DNA of 53,968 nt from contig NZ_JAPPVJ010000012.1 of NCBI RefSeq assembly GCF_026711005.1, positions 1 to 53,968 of the forward strand. Direction: 5' to 3'. The notes below the pieces were generated by a model, which was not told the origin of the DNA, did no database searches, and saw only the letters and a program-made list of their open reading frames with translations. The DNA comes from Sphingobacterium sp. UT-1RO-CII-1 (GTDB taxonomy: Bacteria > Bacteroidota > Bacteroidia > Sphingobacteriales > Sphingobacteriaceae). Position numbers and translations under genes: made by a program. Positions 30,832 to 39,400 of this stretch are shown here, piece after piece (the stretch's first letter is position 1; each line of letters opens with the position of its first letter).

Positions 30832-31667
30832 TGATACTAAAAAAAGCTACACGAAAAGCCGTAAAGCTTAAACTAAACCTATCTGCACCGAGTGGAGCAG
30901 GTAAAACCATGTCATCGTTATTGATGGCTAAAGGGATAACAGGCAACTGGACAAAGATTGCAGTTATCGACACAGAGAACGGTTCAGCATCGCTATACAG
31001 CCACTTAGGAGACTTTAACACGATAGAGCTACAGCCACCGTTTACGCCTGAAAAATATATGCAGGCTATTGACACCTGTATTGATGCCAGTATGGAGCTT
31101 ATCATAATTGACAGTACCACACATGAATGGACTACGCTGTTAGAGGAAAATCAAAAGTTAGCAGACGCTAAGTTTAAAGGTAACACATGGAGTGCATGGT
31201 CTCATACCACACCACGTCACGACGCTTTTGTCAATAAGATTTTGCATTCCCCTGTACATATCATCACTTGCACAAGGTCAAAAACTGAAACTATTCTGAC
31301 TGAGAATGCAGGACGCAAGGAGGTCAAAAAAGTAGGTATGAAAGACCAGCAGCGTGATGGCTGGGAATATGAACTTACCGTATCGTTAGAAATTGACAGA
31401 GACACACACTTAGCTGTACCATCCAAGGATCGTACGGGATTATTTGAGGGTAATAGTCCGTTTCTAATCACCGAGAAAACAGGAGAGCGCATCAAAGAAT
31501 GGTGTGAAAGTGGAGTGTCTGAAAAGCAGGTTGCCATCAGTGAAATGGAAGTAGTGCAGACGCTTGACGATTTGAAGACTATTTGGAGTAAATACAAGTC
31601 TTTACAAACTGATGATGACTTTGTGTCAGTTAAAGACAAGCGTAAGGACGAACTAACACCAGCGTAA
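30831..31667 (+). CDS. RecA-like ATPase of phage recombination (Sak4-like)
   Basis: The 278-aa protein has Walker A 'SAPSGAGKTMSSLLMAKGI' (about 18-36), Walker B 'MELIIIDSTTHEW' and 'HIITCTRSKTE'. This matches the phage AAA/RecA-like proteins grouped with Sak4-type annealing functions. It is followed directly by a YqaJ-like nuclease gene (ATGA overlap), the usual partner in phage recombination. Confidence 0.8.
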   Translation: MILKKATRKAVKLKLNLSAPSGAGKTMSSLLMAKGITGNWTKIAVIDTENGSASLYSHLGDFNTIELQPPFTPEKYMQAIDTCIDASMELIIIDSTTHEWTTLLEENQKLADAKFKGNTWSAWSHTTPRHDAFVNKILHSPVHIITCTRSKTETILTENAGRKEVKKVGMKDQQRDGWEYELTVSLEIDRDTHLAVPSKDRTGLFEGNSPFLITEKTGERIKEWCESGVSEKQVAISEMEVVQTLDDLKTIWSKYKSLQTDDDFVSVKDKRKDELTPA

Positions 31668-32374
31668 TGAAAAAATTTCCAAAATTCAAAATTAGATGCT
31701 CTGCTATAAGCAATATCATGGGCATCAAAGGACTTGGTAAAACAGGGTATGATTATCTAAATGAATGGATGAAAGAACAAATATACGAACGTAGAAAAGA
31801 CTTTGCATCTAAGTACTTCGACAAGGGCAATGCCTGCGAGGACGAAGCTATACAGTACGCTGCTGAGAATCTTGGTTGGGGCGAAGTACATAAAAACGAT
31901 GAGTGGTTTGAAAACGACTTCATGCAGGGAACGCCTGACGTAATGAGGCCCAAAGCCGATACCATCATCGACATTAAAAATTCGTGGGATTGCTTCACGT
32001 TTCCATTATATGACACTATTATACCATCCAAAGGATATGACGACCAACTACAGGGTTATACGGAACTTACTAACTACGGAAAAGCTCAGCTAGTCTACTG
32101 CCTTATGGATGCACCTCTTGACCTTATGAAAAAGGAAATGTCCCGACTTTCTTGGAAAGAGGGTTACAGAGGTGAAATACCTCCCGAGGTGTACCAAAAG
32201 GTTAAGGAGGATATGACCTATTCCAACCTGCCCCCCGAATTAAGGTTAAAGGTATTCGAGGTGGAGCGAGACCCTAAGCGCATACTTGCAATAGCCGACA
32301 GGGTACTTGAATGTCGTAAGTATATCGAATCAACAGGATTCTACTCCCAATCATTTTTAAAAGAGATAGCATAA
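31667..32374 (+). CDS. YqaJ-like PD-(D/E)XK recombination exonuclease
   Basis: The 235-aa protein has 'RCSAISNIMG', 'GNACEDEAIQYA', 'FMQGTPDVM...TIIDIKNSWD' (the D...D-x-K catalytic core) and 'YDDQLQGYTELTNYGKAQLVYCLMD'. These are the hallmarks of YqaJ-type viral exonucleases. It probably resects phage DNA ends for annealing. Confidence 0.83.
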   Translation: MKKFPKFKIRCSAISNIMGIKGLGKTGYDYLNEWMKEQIYERRKDFASKYFDKGNACEDEAIQYAAENLGWGEVHKNDEWFENDFMQGTPDVMRPKADTIIDIKNSWDCFTFPLYDTIIPSKGYDDQLQGYTELTNYGKAQLVYCLMDAPLDLMKKEMSRLSWKEGYRGEIPPEVYQKVKEDMTYSNLPPELRLKVFEVERDPKRILAIADRVLECRKYIESTGFYSQSFLKEIA

Positions 32375-32454
32375 TGCCCATTTGGATAAAATTTATAATA
32401 GCTATCGCATTTATATGTGCGATGATGTACACAGATAGTAAAGCAAAGAAGTAA
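32374..32454 (+). CDS. 26-aa membrane peptide
   Basis: MPIWIKFIIAIAFICAMMYT... is one hydrophobic segment with a basic tail. It overlaps the last base of the nuclease stop codon, and its own stop is followed directly by the ATG of the exonuclease gene, so the reading frames tile exactly. Confidence 0.5.
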   Translation: MPIWIKFIIAIAFICAMMYTDSKAKK

Positions 32455-33033
32455 ATGGCAAAATTATTTTTCTATGACCTTGAAACAACAGGTTTAGACC
32501 ACGAAAGAAACGGGATACATCAAATTTCTGGAGTTATTGAAATTGACGGTGTGGTTCGTGGAGAGTTTAATTACAAGGTTAAACCTCACTACAATGATCA
32601 AATAGACCCGAAAGCTTTGGATATTTCGGGTGTGTCTAAAGACGACATTATGAAATACCCTGACATAAGAGAAGTGTATAGCCAAATTATCGGTGTTATA
32701 GGCTCTTACATAAACAAATATGATAGTCTGGATAAATTCCACCTTGTTGGGTACAACAACAGGGGATTCGACGATAAGTTCTTTAGGCAGTTCTTTCACA
32801 AAAACCTTGATAAGTTTTTCGGATCTTACTTTTGGTCGGATAGTGTGGACGTAATGGTACTCGCTTCAAACAACCTATTGGAGCAAAGGCCTATGCTCGA
32901 AAACTTCAAACTTTCTACCGTAGCCAGTCATTTAGGAATTTTATTTGATGAAGAAAAGCTTCACGATGCGCTATATGACGTGAAATTAACAAGAGATATT
33001 TACCATAAAATCAACAACACATCATGCAATTAA
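32455..33033 (+). CDS. DnaQ-like 3'-5' exonuclease
   Basis: The 192-aa protein has 'FFYDLETTGLD' (Exo I, D-x-E), 'FHLVGYNNRGFDDKFFRQF' (Exo II) and 'HDALYDVKLTRDIY' (Exo III, H...D). It should degrade single-stranded or mismatched DNA ends. It overlaps the next gene by 10 bp. Confidence 0.88.
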   Translation: MAKLFFYDLETTGLDHERNGIHQISGVIEIDGVVRGEFNYKVKPHYNDQIDPKALDISGVSKDDIMKYPDIREVYSQIIGVIGSYINKYDSLDKFHLVGYNNRGFDDKFFRQFFHKNLDKFFGSYFWSDSVDVMVLASNNLLEQRPMLENFKLSTVASHLGILFDEEKLHDALYDVKLTRDIYHKINNTSCN

Positions 33034-33377
33034 CAGGAAAAGTACACGAAATAGGAGCTACACAACAAGTAACGGAATCATTCAAGAAACGTGACCTTAT
33101 CGTAGCGTACGCAGAAAACCCACAGTTTGTGGAGTATATACGATTTGAAGCTACACAAGACCGTGTAAGCATCTTTGACAATCTAATACCAGGAGATGAA
33201 ATCGAGGTTTCATTCAACTTGAGAGGTCGCCCATGGCAAAACAAAGAAGGTGTAACAACTTACTTTAACAGTCTTGTATCTTGGAGGGTTAACAAGTTAC
33301 AATCAGACACTACGCAAGCAACTCAGCCACCTGTAGATATTAATATAGATGAACCAGACGATGATTTGCCTTTTTAA
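33024..33377 (+). CDS. DUF3127 single-strand-binding-like protein
   Basis: The 117-aa OB-fold-like protein ('MQLTGKVHEIGATQQVTESFKKRDLIVAY...GDEIEVSFNLRGRPWQNKEGVTTYFNSLVSWRVN') ends in an acidic 'DEPDDDLPF' like SSB tails. DUF3127 proteins are common in Bacteroidota phages, where they appear to replace SSB. Confidence 0.85.
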   Translation: MQLTGKVHEIGATQQVTESFKKRDLIVAYAENPQFVEYIRFEATQDRVSIFDNLIPGDEIEVSFNLRGRPWQNKEGVTTYFNSLVSWRVNKLQSDTTQATQPPVDINIDEPDDDLPF

Positions 33378-33378
33378 A

Positions 33379-33705
33379 ATGATACTCAGGGAGGATGTTT
33401 ACTTAGCGGTAGACCCTAATGTAAAATTAGGTAGTGAGGGCGATGAGGTTAATATTATAGACAAAAGAGGTCACGTGCTAATAGTTCAGCACGTGACTAA
33501 GTTGTCAAACCCATTTTCAATTACCACAGAGAAAATTAGTTATGACAGGGACGAAGATAACAATAACAAGCGAAGAACTAAAGAAAATTCACAACGAGTG
33601 CAAAGGGAACGGGCTAAAGGTGTTAACCGAAATGTGGGTGCTTCAAACAAGAAAACGATACCCAAACAACCCGTATCCGACGGCCAAATCTTATTCAGTT
33701 TCTAA
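33379..33705 (+). CDS. Small phage protein overlapping the nuclease gene
   Basis: I start at the ATG at 33379 (MILREDVYLAVDPNVKLGSEGDEVNIIDKRG), which follows the DUF3127 stop. The first 55 residues look like a real small SH3-like phage domain. The rest (about 33542-33705) runs through the start of the next gene in another frame and is Arg/Asn/Lys-rich, so only the N-terminal part may matter. Confidence 0.55.
   Translation: MILREDVYLAVDPNVKLGSEGDEVNIIDKRGHVLIVQHVTKLSNPFSITTEKISYDRDEDNNNKRRTKENSQRVQRERAKGVNRNVGASNKKTIPKQPVSDGQILFSF
33523..33534 (+). repeat. ACCACAGAGAAA leader repeat, copy 4
   Basis: This copy lies 7 bp before the ATG at 33542 and inside the preceding frame. Confidence 0.6.
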
Positions 33706-34102
33706 ACCAGCTAACAGGCTTACAAATCAGATTGTAGATTTCCTACAGCTATTAGGTTATCAGGCAGAGCGGATAAACACCATGGGTGTGATGCGTGATA
33801 ATAGGCAACAAGTAACCGATGTATTAGGGCGAACTAAGATGATAGGCTCGACTACTTGGACACGTGGAGGATCAACAGCAGGAAGCGCAGATATATCGGC
33901 TACCATCGAGGGAATGAGCGTAAAGATTGAAGTAAAGATTGATACGGACAAACAGTCCGACAAGCAAAAAAAGTACCAACAGGATGTTGAAGCGGCTGGA
34001 GGTGTGTACTATATTGCTAGAGACTTTCAAAGTGCATACGAGTGGTTACGAGGTTTCATAGATCACGTAAAGGAGGTGCGCAATGCCGTTAGATTTGGTT
34101 GA
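33542..34102 (+). CDS. VRR-NUC-type nuclease
   Basis: The 186-aa protein has 'LTNQIVDFLQLLGYQAERINTMGVMRDNRQQ', then 'GSADISATIEGMSVKIEVKIDTDKQSDKQKKYQQDVEAAGGVYYIARDFQSAYEWL'. This is the D...E-x-K pattern of VRR-NUC or resolvase-like nucleases in phage replication modules. Its end overlaps the next gene by 20 bp. Confidence 0.8.
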   Translation: MTGTKITITSEELKKIHNECKGNGLKVLTEMWVLQTRKRYPNNPYPTAKSYSVSKPANRLTNQIVDFLQLLGYQAERINTMGVMRDNRQQVTDVLGRTKMIGSTTWTRGGSTAGSADISATIEGMSVKIEVKIDTDKQSDKQKKYQQDVEAAGGVYYIARDFQSAYEWLRGFIDHVKEVRNAVRFG

Positions 34103-35114
34103 TAGCATACGTAATGAAGCGGTAGAACAAGAGACTACTAGCAGCACTCCTATTGACCTTGTGTTAAAGCATATCATACCGCAGGGTGTAGAAGTTCCGA
34201 TGCCCGAAAGCATATTCGAGTTATCGGGCATTCCTGTTTTTACAAAGAAATCTATTTCTACACTTATAGGCAAGGCGAAGTCGGGTAAAACAACGGCTAC
34301 ATCTTGGATAGTAGCGCAGTGCATACAACAAGGCATGGTGGTGTTATGGCTTGATACGGAGCAAGGAGAGTACTATGGGAGTAGAACACAATCATGGATA
34401 TTAAACATTGCAGGTATGAGTTTATGCCCTAACCTGCATTACCTCGATGTACGTGTTTTTAACCCTGTAGAGCGATTTTCTATGCTCGAACAAGCAATTG
34501 CACACTTTAACCCTGATCTCGTTGTAATAGACGGTATTCGTGACCTTGTGTTCGACATCAACAACCCTGAGGAAGCCACTATAATGAGCGGTAATATGAT
34601 GCGTGTTGCTCAGCAGTATGAGTGCCATGTGTTAAGTGTATTACACACCAACAAAGGAAATGATAACGCACGGGGGCATTTAGGTACAGAAATGATAAAC
34701 AAGTCGGAGACCGTTATTTCAGTTTGCACAGATGACTATAAGAACGTTGTTTGTTCGCCTGAGTTCACACGTTCCGAGCCGTTCCAAGAGTTCGCATTCC
34801 AGCGTGATACATACGGAATACCTCAACTCATACAAGACTACATGGGCCATGTAGAGGTTGGTGTTGGCAGGCGATCGGTGCAGCCAGCTGACTTTACATT
34901 AGACGAGCATAGGGATATGCTAAGCACTGTCTTTAACAATGTAGTTGAGCTATCATACGGAGAGTTACAAAGTGCTGTTATTGCCGGATATGGATTGCAC
35001 GGAATATCTTTTGGGGTAAGTAAATCGAAATCTTTTATATCCCATTTAGTGCAACAAAACTTGATAATGGGCGAGAAAGATTGGAATAAAACATTATACA
35101 AATTAGTTCTTTAA
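34083..35114 (+). CDS. RepA/AAA_25-like hexameric helicase ATPase
   Basis: The 343-aa protein has Walker A 'LIGKAKSGKTTATSWIVAQ' (about 60-78), Walker B 'PDLVVIDGIRDLVFDINNPEE' and 'HVLSVLHTNKGNDNARGHLGTEMINKSETV' as sensor, as in RepA/DnaB-type ATPases of phages. An iteron array and likely origin lie immediately downstream. Confidence 0.83.
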   Translation: MPLDLVDSIRNEAVEQETTSSTPIDLVLKHIIPQGVEVPMPESIFELSGIPVFTKKSISTLIGKAKSGKTTATSWIVAQCIQQGMVVLWLDTEQGEYYGSRTQSWILNIAGMSLCPNLHYLDVRVFNPVERFSMLEQAIAHFNPDLVVIDGIRDLVFDINNPEEATIMSGNMMRVAQQYECHVLSVLHTNKGNDNARGHLGTEMINKSETVISVCTDDYKNVVCSPEFTRSEPFQEFAFQRDTYGIPQLIQDYMGHVEVGVGRRSVQPADFTLDEHRDMLSTVFNNVVELSYGELQSAVIAGYGLHGISFGVSKSKSFISHLVQQNLIMGEKDWNKTLYKLVL

Positions 35115-35125
35115 AATATGGTTTA

Positions 35126-35390
35126 TCATGGGTTAACTAAAAAAGCTTAATTAACCCATGACAAACAAGTTGCTGACAAGCAGTTGGTTATATTGGGTTA
35201 ACGGTAGTAATTCTTTTATTGGGTTAACTCTATTGGGTTAAGATACGATTGCTAATTAACCCATGATTATAAACAGTTGAATTATAGAGTGTTTTATAAC
35301 GGGTTACTTAACCCATGATAGTTAGCCCGTTATATTGGGTTAATGGGTTAAGCCCCCCTATATATATAGGGGGCTAACCTTAACCCATGA
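35126..35390. repeat. Iteron-like array, likely phage replication origin
   Basis: Ten copies of the core GGGTTAA lie in 265 bp. Five are TCATGGGTTAA (one direct at 35126, four as TTAACCCATGA at 35151, 35256, 35308 and 35380). Four are TATTGGGTTAA (35191, 35217, 35231, 35333) and one is TAATGGGTTAA (35341). No gene fits the 35115-35431 gap. The array follows the helicase gene, so origin function is the best guess. Confidence 0.75.
35352..35375. other. GC-clamped AT palindrome within the iteron array
   Basis: AGCCCCCC-TATATATATA-GGGGGCT is a near-perfect palindrome with GC-rich arms around a melting-prone TATATATATA core. It could be a terminator-like hairpin or part of the origin. Confidence 0.55.
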
Positions 35391-35431
35391 TAGAACGGTA
35401 GGATTAAACCGAATATTAAAAATTAAATAAA

Positions 35432-35740
35432 ATGGAAATGACAGAAAAAGAAAAACAGAATTTAGCCCGCAAGGAATGGGCGATCTTAAATAAATCAGTG
35501 TTGATAGGTTGGTCGATTATCTATTTAATAACCTATGCGATTTGTGCATATTTATTTGAAGATATAAACTTCATGGATTGGAGTGAAGAGCGAAAAGAAA
35601 AAGCTAGTGCGACATTCTTTGTCTTGAACTTTACGCTTATCGTTTCTTACATGATATCTGTCGCACCTTGTGGTATAGGAATTTCGCAGATAGAAGAGCA
35701 GGGCTGTAAAGAAAAAGAACAAAAGCAAGATAAGCCATGA
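35432..35740 (+). CDS. Small two-segment membrane protein
   Basis: The 102-aa protein has hydrophobic segments near 22-42 and 67-85 separated by a charged loop ('FEDINFMDWSEERKEKAS'), and a Lys/Gln-rich tail. Unknown function. It overlaps the 3' end of a convergent membrane-protein gene. Confidence 0.65.
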   Translation: MEMTEKEKQNLARKEWAILNKSVLIGWSIIYLITYAICAYLFEDINFMDWSEERKEKASATFFVLNFTLIVSYMISVAPCGIGISQIEEQGCKEKEQKQDKP

Positions 35741-36146
35741 ATCTAGAGATTAATGTGCCCATATCTTGGTTCGCAATTCTATGAAATTTTGTTATTTCAA
35801 AATCATTAAATATGTAAGGAATCACTAAAAACACTGTGATGGTAGTGCTTTGATAAAAAACAGCAAAAGGCATAATAAAACTAGATGTGTCGACCGTAAA
35901 TCCATCTGAAATTATTTTGTTAGGGAATAAAAGAACCGTAATAAAAAAGTGTATAGAGATCGAGATGATACCGAGACTTAACAGTAAAGTCAGAGTTACA
36001 ACAATACTAGAATCATTCAAAAAGCTCTTATCAAATAAGTAAATGAAGATTGAAGGGGCTGAAAGAGTTCCTAACAAAGAGATGCAGGCTAACGAAAAGT
36101 CGCTGACTTTAATGTTTTTAAATAGGTCTGTATTAAAATTGTTCAT
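35637..36146 (-). CDS. Minus-strand membrane protein (candidate moron)
   Basis: The 169-aa protein has four hydrophobic segments ('FSLACISLLGTLSAPSIFIYLF', 'IVVTLTLLLSLGIISISIHFFITVLLF', 'FIMPFAVFYQSTTITVFLVIPYIF', 'FMAYLAFVLFLYSPALLSAKFLY') and a basic C-terminus. It fills an otherwise empty stretch against the direction of the surrounding early genes, which is typical of morons expressed in the lysogen. Its end overlaps the preceding gene by 104 bp. Confidence 0.55.
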   Translation of the reverse strand: MNNFNTDLFKNIKVSDFSLACISLLGTLSAPSIFIYLFDKSFLNDSSIVVTLTLLLSLGIISISIHFFITVLLFPNKIISDGFTVDTSSFIMPFAVFYQSTTITVFLVIPYIFNDFEITKFHRIANQDMGTLISRFMAYLAFVLFLYSPALLSAKFLYHKVRQISCKKR

Positions 36147-36170
36147 AAAACAAACATAAACAAAACATAC

Positions 36171-36524
36171 ATGGAAATTATAAAATATGTAATCAGCATT
36201 TTGATAATGTTTTCTGGGATATTATTTCCAGCATTTGCATTAATAGCTATCAAAATATCGAACGGTGACAGAGGTTCAATAGATGGAGAAATAAAAAAGG
36301 ACGATATGCTAGGCAATATGAATGACGATGTAGACCTGTCAGAGGAAGTGCAATCGTTAAGGGATGAAATCAATAGAATGACATTGATGGAGTTCGCAGC
36401 CTTCATGCGAGACTATCGGGAGTCATTATCAGATCATTGCCCCGGGTTAAACGACTTTCTTTTAGCGAGAGCGTACGAATTTGATGATATAGCGAGTTAT
36501 GCTATTAAACGAAAATCGGTTTGA
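36171..36524 (+). CDS. Membrane-anchored small phage protein
   Basis: The 117-aa protein has one N-terminal hydrophobic segment (about 5-27) and a hydrophilic, acidic helical domain. No motif is recognised. It is divergent from the minus-strand membrane protein. Confidence 0.65.
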   Translation: MEIIKYVISILIMFSGILFPAFALIAIKISNGDRGSIDGEIKKDDMLGNMNDDVDLSEEVQSLRDEINRMTLMEFAAFMRDYRESLSDHCPGLNDFLLARAYEFDDIASYAIKRKSV

Positions 36525-36534
36525 CATAAACATT

Positions 36535-37380
36535 ATGGCTGTAGATTTTAAATTCAAACTTGATACTTCCAGCAAGAAATTCAGATGTCCGAATTGTGGT
36601 AAGAAAACATTTGTCAGGTACCGTGATGAAAAGGGTAATTATGCTGCTGATATTTTCGGTAGATGTGACAGGGAGGTTAACTGTGGTTATCTCAATATTC
36701 CAGATAATGAAAAGGTTATTGTTGCTCCTAAAATTCAGCGCAGAAAGAAACTTATGTTTATCGACTACGAGGACGCTGTAAAAACGTCCACACGATTTGA
36801 GGAAAACAATTTGATAAACTTTCTAGTCGATAAGCTCGGGTATGATGCAGTTGATGCAATAGTCGAACGTTACCGTATCGGAATTGACCAAACGTTCCCC
36901 ACAACGCAGAATTGGATTATTTGGTGGCAGTTTGATGTAGATGACAATTGCAGGTCGGGCAAATTGATGAAGTACGGACCTGACGGTAGGCGTGACAAAT
37001 CGCAGTCATCAACGTGGTATCACAAGGTTAATCCGAAATATAAAGGCTTTGAGGTCACACAGTGCTTTTTTGGTGAACACCTGATAGTAGGTAATCAAAA
37101 TAAAATTGCAATCGTAGAGAGTGAGAAAACAGCGTGTATAGCTTCGCATTTTATGCCAGAGTTCATTTGGCTTGCATCAGGTTCTTTGACAGGATTAGGG
37201 TATCATAAGTGCAAGGTGCTTAAACATCGTCACGTGACGCTATTCCCTGACCTTGGGGCGTTTGACAAATGGAAAGTTAAAGCGAGTGAGTATGGCTGGA
37301 ATATTAGCCGTGCGCTTGAAGATAGGGCAACGGCTGATGAAAGAGAGTTAGGATTGGATATTGCAGATTATTTAATTTAA
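36535..37380 (+). CDS. Primase-like zinc-finger/TOPRIM protein (DUF6371-like)
   Basis: I start at MAVDFKFKLD (ATG at 36535), 10 bp after the previous stop. The 281-aa protein has a zinc ribbon ('FRCPNCGKKTFVRY...GRCDREVNCGY'), a middle region with many Trp ('NWIIWWQFDVDD', 'STWYHKVNPKYKG') and 'IAIVESEKTACIASHF...VTLFPDLGAFDKW', which is TOPRIM-like. It fits the DUF6371-type primase relatives of Bacteroidota phages. Confidence 0.82.
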   Translation: MAVDFKFKLDTSSKKFRCPNCGKKTFVRYRDEKGNYAADIFGRCDREVNCGYLNIPDNEKVIVAPKIQRRKKLMFIDYEDAVKTSTRFEENNLINFLVDKLGYDAVDAIVERYRIGIDQTFPTTQNWIIWWQFDVDDNCRSGKLMKYGPDGRRDKSQSSTWYHKVNPKYKGFEVTQCFFGEHLIVGNQNKIAIVESEKTACIASHFMPEFIWLASGSLTGLGYHKCKVLKHRHVTLFPDLGAFDKWKVKASEYGWNISRALEDRATADERELGLDIADYLI

Positions 37381-37388
37381 CACCTACA

Positions 37389-37420
37389 TTTGCAAGTGTC
37401 GAAATTGGTTGTTAACTTTG
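37389..37420 (+). promoter_or_regulatory. Late promoter ahead of the terminase genes
   Basis: TTTG (37389-37392), 20-bp spacer and TAACTTTG (37413-37420), ending 4 bp before the ATG at 37425. The transcript would be nearly leaderless. The spacer carries GTGTC (37396-37400), shared with the early promoter and the promoter at 42640. Confidence 0.72.
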
Positions 37421-37424
37421 GAGT

Positions 37425-37964
37425 ATGAGTGCACCTGTAGGTAACGAATATTGGAAATTAAGGAAAACAGACGGGAGATGTAAAAACTTCACCCCTGACG
37501 ATATTTGGCAACTGTGGACTGATTTTGTGATTTGGGCTAAAGATAACCCTAAGTTGATATTCCAGTTAAGCCAGAAGCTTGGTAAAGCTGTTCAGGTGCC
37601 CGTTGAAAGGCCGTTAGTGCTAGAAGAGTTCTACACTTGGGTAGATGCTACTCACAACAGAACGATACATCATTACTTCAACGAGCAAGACGAAAGGTAC
37701 AAAGAATACTTGGGTGTCATTACCCGTATAAAAAACCACAGATACAGTGATGTAGCTGTCGGGGCACTTGTAGGTCAGTATAATAGTAATGTATCGGTCA
37801 GAATATTAGGACTTGCAGACAAGGTAGAAGCTAAACAGGAAATAAAGCAAGAGGTCAGAGAGGCTAAACCTGATCTAAGCAAATTGTCAGTAGAGGAGTT
37901 AAAAGCATTCAGGGAGATCAGCAGAAAGATGAGGAGTGATGATGGATCTGCTGACTCTCACTGA
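37425..37964 (+). CDS. Terminase small subunit-like DNA-packaging protein
   Basis: The 179-aa protein ('FTPDDIWQLWTDFVIWAKDNP...QVPVERPLVLEEFYTWVD...YFNEQDERYKEYLGVITRIKNHRYSDVAVGALVGQYNSNVSVRILGLADKVEAKQEIKQ') matches the small terminase proteins of Bacteroidota phages, with a DNA-binding N-terminus and acidic/basic helical end. It overlaps the large-subunit gene. Confidence 0.85.
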   Translation: MSAPVGNEYWKLRKTDGRCKNFTPDDIWQLWTDFVIWAKDNPKLIFQLSQKLGKAVQVPVERPLVLEEFYTWVDATHNRTIHHYFNEQDERYKEYLGVITRIKNHRYSDVAVGALVGQYNSNVSVRILGLADKVEAKQEIKQEVREAKPDLSKLSVEELKAFREISRKMRSDDGSADSH

Positions 37965-39360
37965 TGATGAAATAACAGCGGAATTATGCCGCAAATCGTT
38001 CTTTGAGTTTGTAAAAGAGTTTTGGGATGTTATCATCCCAGAGACACCTGTTTACAACTGGCATATACCGTTTTTGTGTGATCAGTTGCAAGAAACGGTT
38101 TTTCGTGTTAAACAGAGACTTCCAAAACTGTATGACGAGATTATAAACATTCCCCCAGGTACAACGAAAAGTACAATTGTAACTGTGATGCTTCCAGCAT
38201 GGGCATGGGCAGTTGACCCAACACTTCGTATCGTAACGGGCAGTTATTCTGCTTCACTTGCGACGGATCACGCTATTAAGTCACGGGATATAATAAAATC
38301 AGAAAAGTACAGGAGGTTGTTCCCTGAGGTGGAAATAAAGCGTGACCAGGACAATAAGACACACTACAAAAACACAAGTAACGGTGAGAGATACGCTACA
38401 TCTGTAGGTGGTACAATTACGGGTATTCACGCACACATAATATTAATTGATGATCCGCTGAACCCTAAGCAAGCAGCGAGTGAAGCTGAAAGGTTGACAG
38501 CTAACGAATGGATGGACGTAACGTTATCGTCTCGTAAGGTTAACAAGGAGATGACCCCTACGATACTTGTGATGCAGAGGTTGCATGAGGAAGATTGTAC
38601 AGGAAACTGGTTGAGCAAACAAGGAAAGGCATTACGACACTTTAAACTGCCTGGTAAAATATCCAGCGGTGTAGAGCCTATACCAGCAGAGCTTGCAAAA
38701 CATTACGTTGATGGTAATCTTGACCCCGTTAGGTTATCCGATAAGGCTCTTAACGATGCACGTATCGACTTAGGTAGTTATGGCTATGCTGGTCAGTATG
38801 ACCAAAACCCTGCTCCAGCTGATGGCGGTATCTGGAAGCGTTGGTTTATTCCAATACCTGATAAAGAGCTGGACGAGCTTATTCCAAAACTAAAACAGTA
38901 CGGCACAGATTGGGACTTGGCGTATACTGACAAGGACACGAATAGTGCGAGTGCTTATGTCACGTCAGGTGAGTATGAGAAAAATATGTACATCACCGAT
39001 ATTGGCTTTGATTGGCTTGAATTTCCGCAGTTGATAGATTATATGAAGAAGCGTAAAGCACCCCACCACATCGAAGCTAAGGCTAGCGGAAAAAGCGCAA
39101 AGCAGACATTAGTCAATCAGGGTATATCAGCCAAAGAGGTCAACCCTCTTGGTGGAGATAAGGAGGCTAAAGCGAATATGGCGACACCTTATGTGGAGAG
39201 AGGTAGTGTGTATGTGAGGGCTTCGCTATTGGAGTTCCTTTACACGTGTGATAAGCAAGGGATATTGAAGTTTCCGAACAACAATAACGATGACCTTCAA
39301 GATGCGCTATGTCAAGCGATACAAAGGGTTTTAGGAAAGAAAAAAATGTTTGTGATTTAA
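37942..39360 (+). CDS. terL: Terminase large subunit
   Basis: I place the start at 37942 because GAGGAG (37931-37936) lies 5 bases before it; a GTG at 37936 and an ATG at 37939 are alternatives. The protein has a Walker A-like 'NIPPGTTKSTIVTVMLPAW', Walker B 'IILIDDPLNPKQA', coupling 'LVMQRLHEEDCTGNWL' and a C-terminal RNase H-like nuclease ('GTDWDLAYTDKD', 'NNNNDDLQDALCQAI'). It should cut and package phage DNA. Confidence 0.93.
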   Translation: MDLLTLTDDEITAELCRKSFFEFVKEFWDVIIPETPVYNWHIPFLCDQLQETVFRVKQRLPKLYDEIINIPPGTTKSTIVTVMLPAWAWAVDPTLRIVTGSYSASLATDHAIKSRDIIKSEKYRRLFPEVEIKRDQDNKTHYKNTSNGERYATSVGGTITGIHAHIILIDDPLNPKQAASEAERLTANEWMDVTLSSRKVNKEMTPTILVMQRLHEEDCTGNWLSKQGKALRHFKLPGKISSGVEPIPAELAKHYVDGNLDPVRLSDKALNDARIDLGSYGYAGQYDQNPAPADGGIWKRWFIPIPDKELDELIPKLKQYGTDWDLAYTDKDTNSASAYVTSGEYEKNMYITDIGFDWLEFPQLIDYMKKRKAPHHIEAKASGKSAKQTLVNQGISAKEVNPLGGDKEAKANMATPYVERGSVYVRASLLEFLYTCDKQGILKFPNNNNDDLQDALCQAIQRVLGKKKMFVI

Positions 39361-39400
39361 GATAAATAAAGCCCCCATAGGGTACAGTCAAACCAAATAA

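Noticed and set aside
33010..33244. Minus-strand Cys/Ser-rich frame opposite DUF3127
   Set aside because: Antisense shadow; the plus-strand protein has a recognised fold and position.
35126..35390. CRISPR array
   Set aside because: The repeats are 7-11 bp, in both orientations and unevenly spaced, without spacers of uniform length or cas genes; an iteron array fits better.
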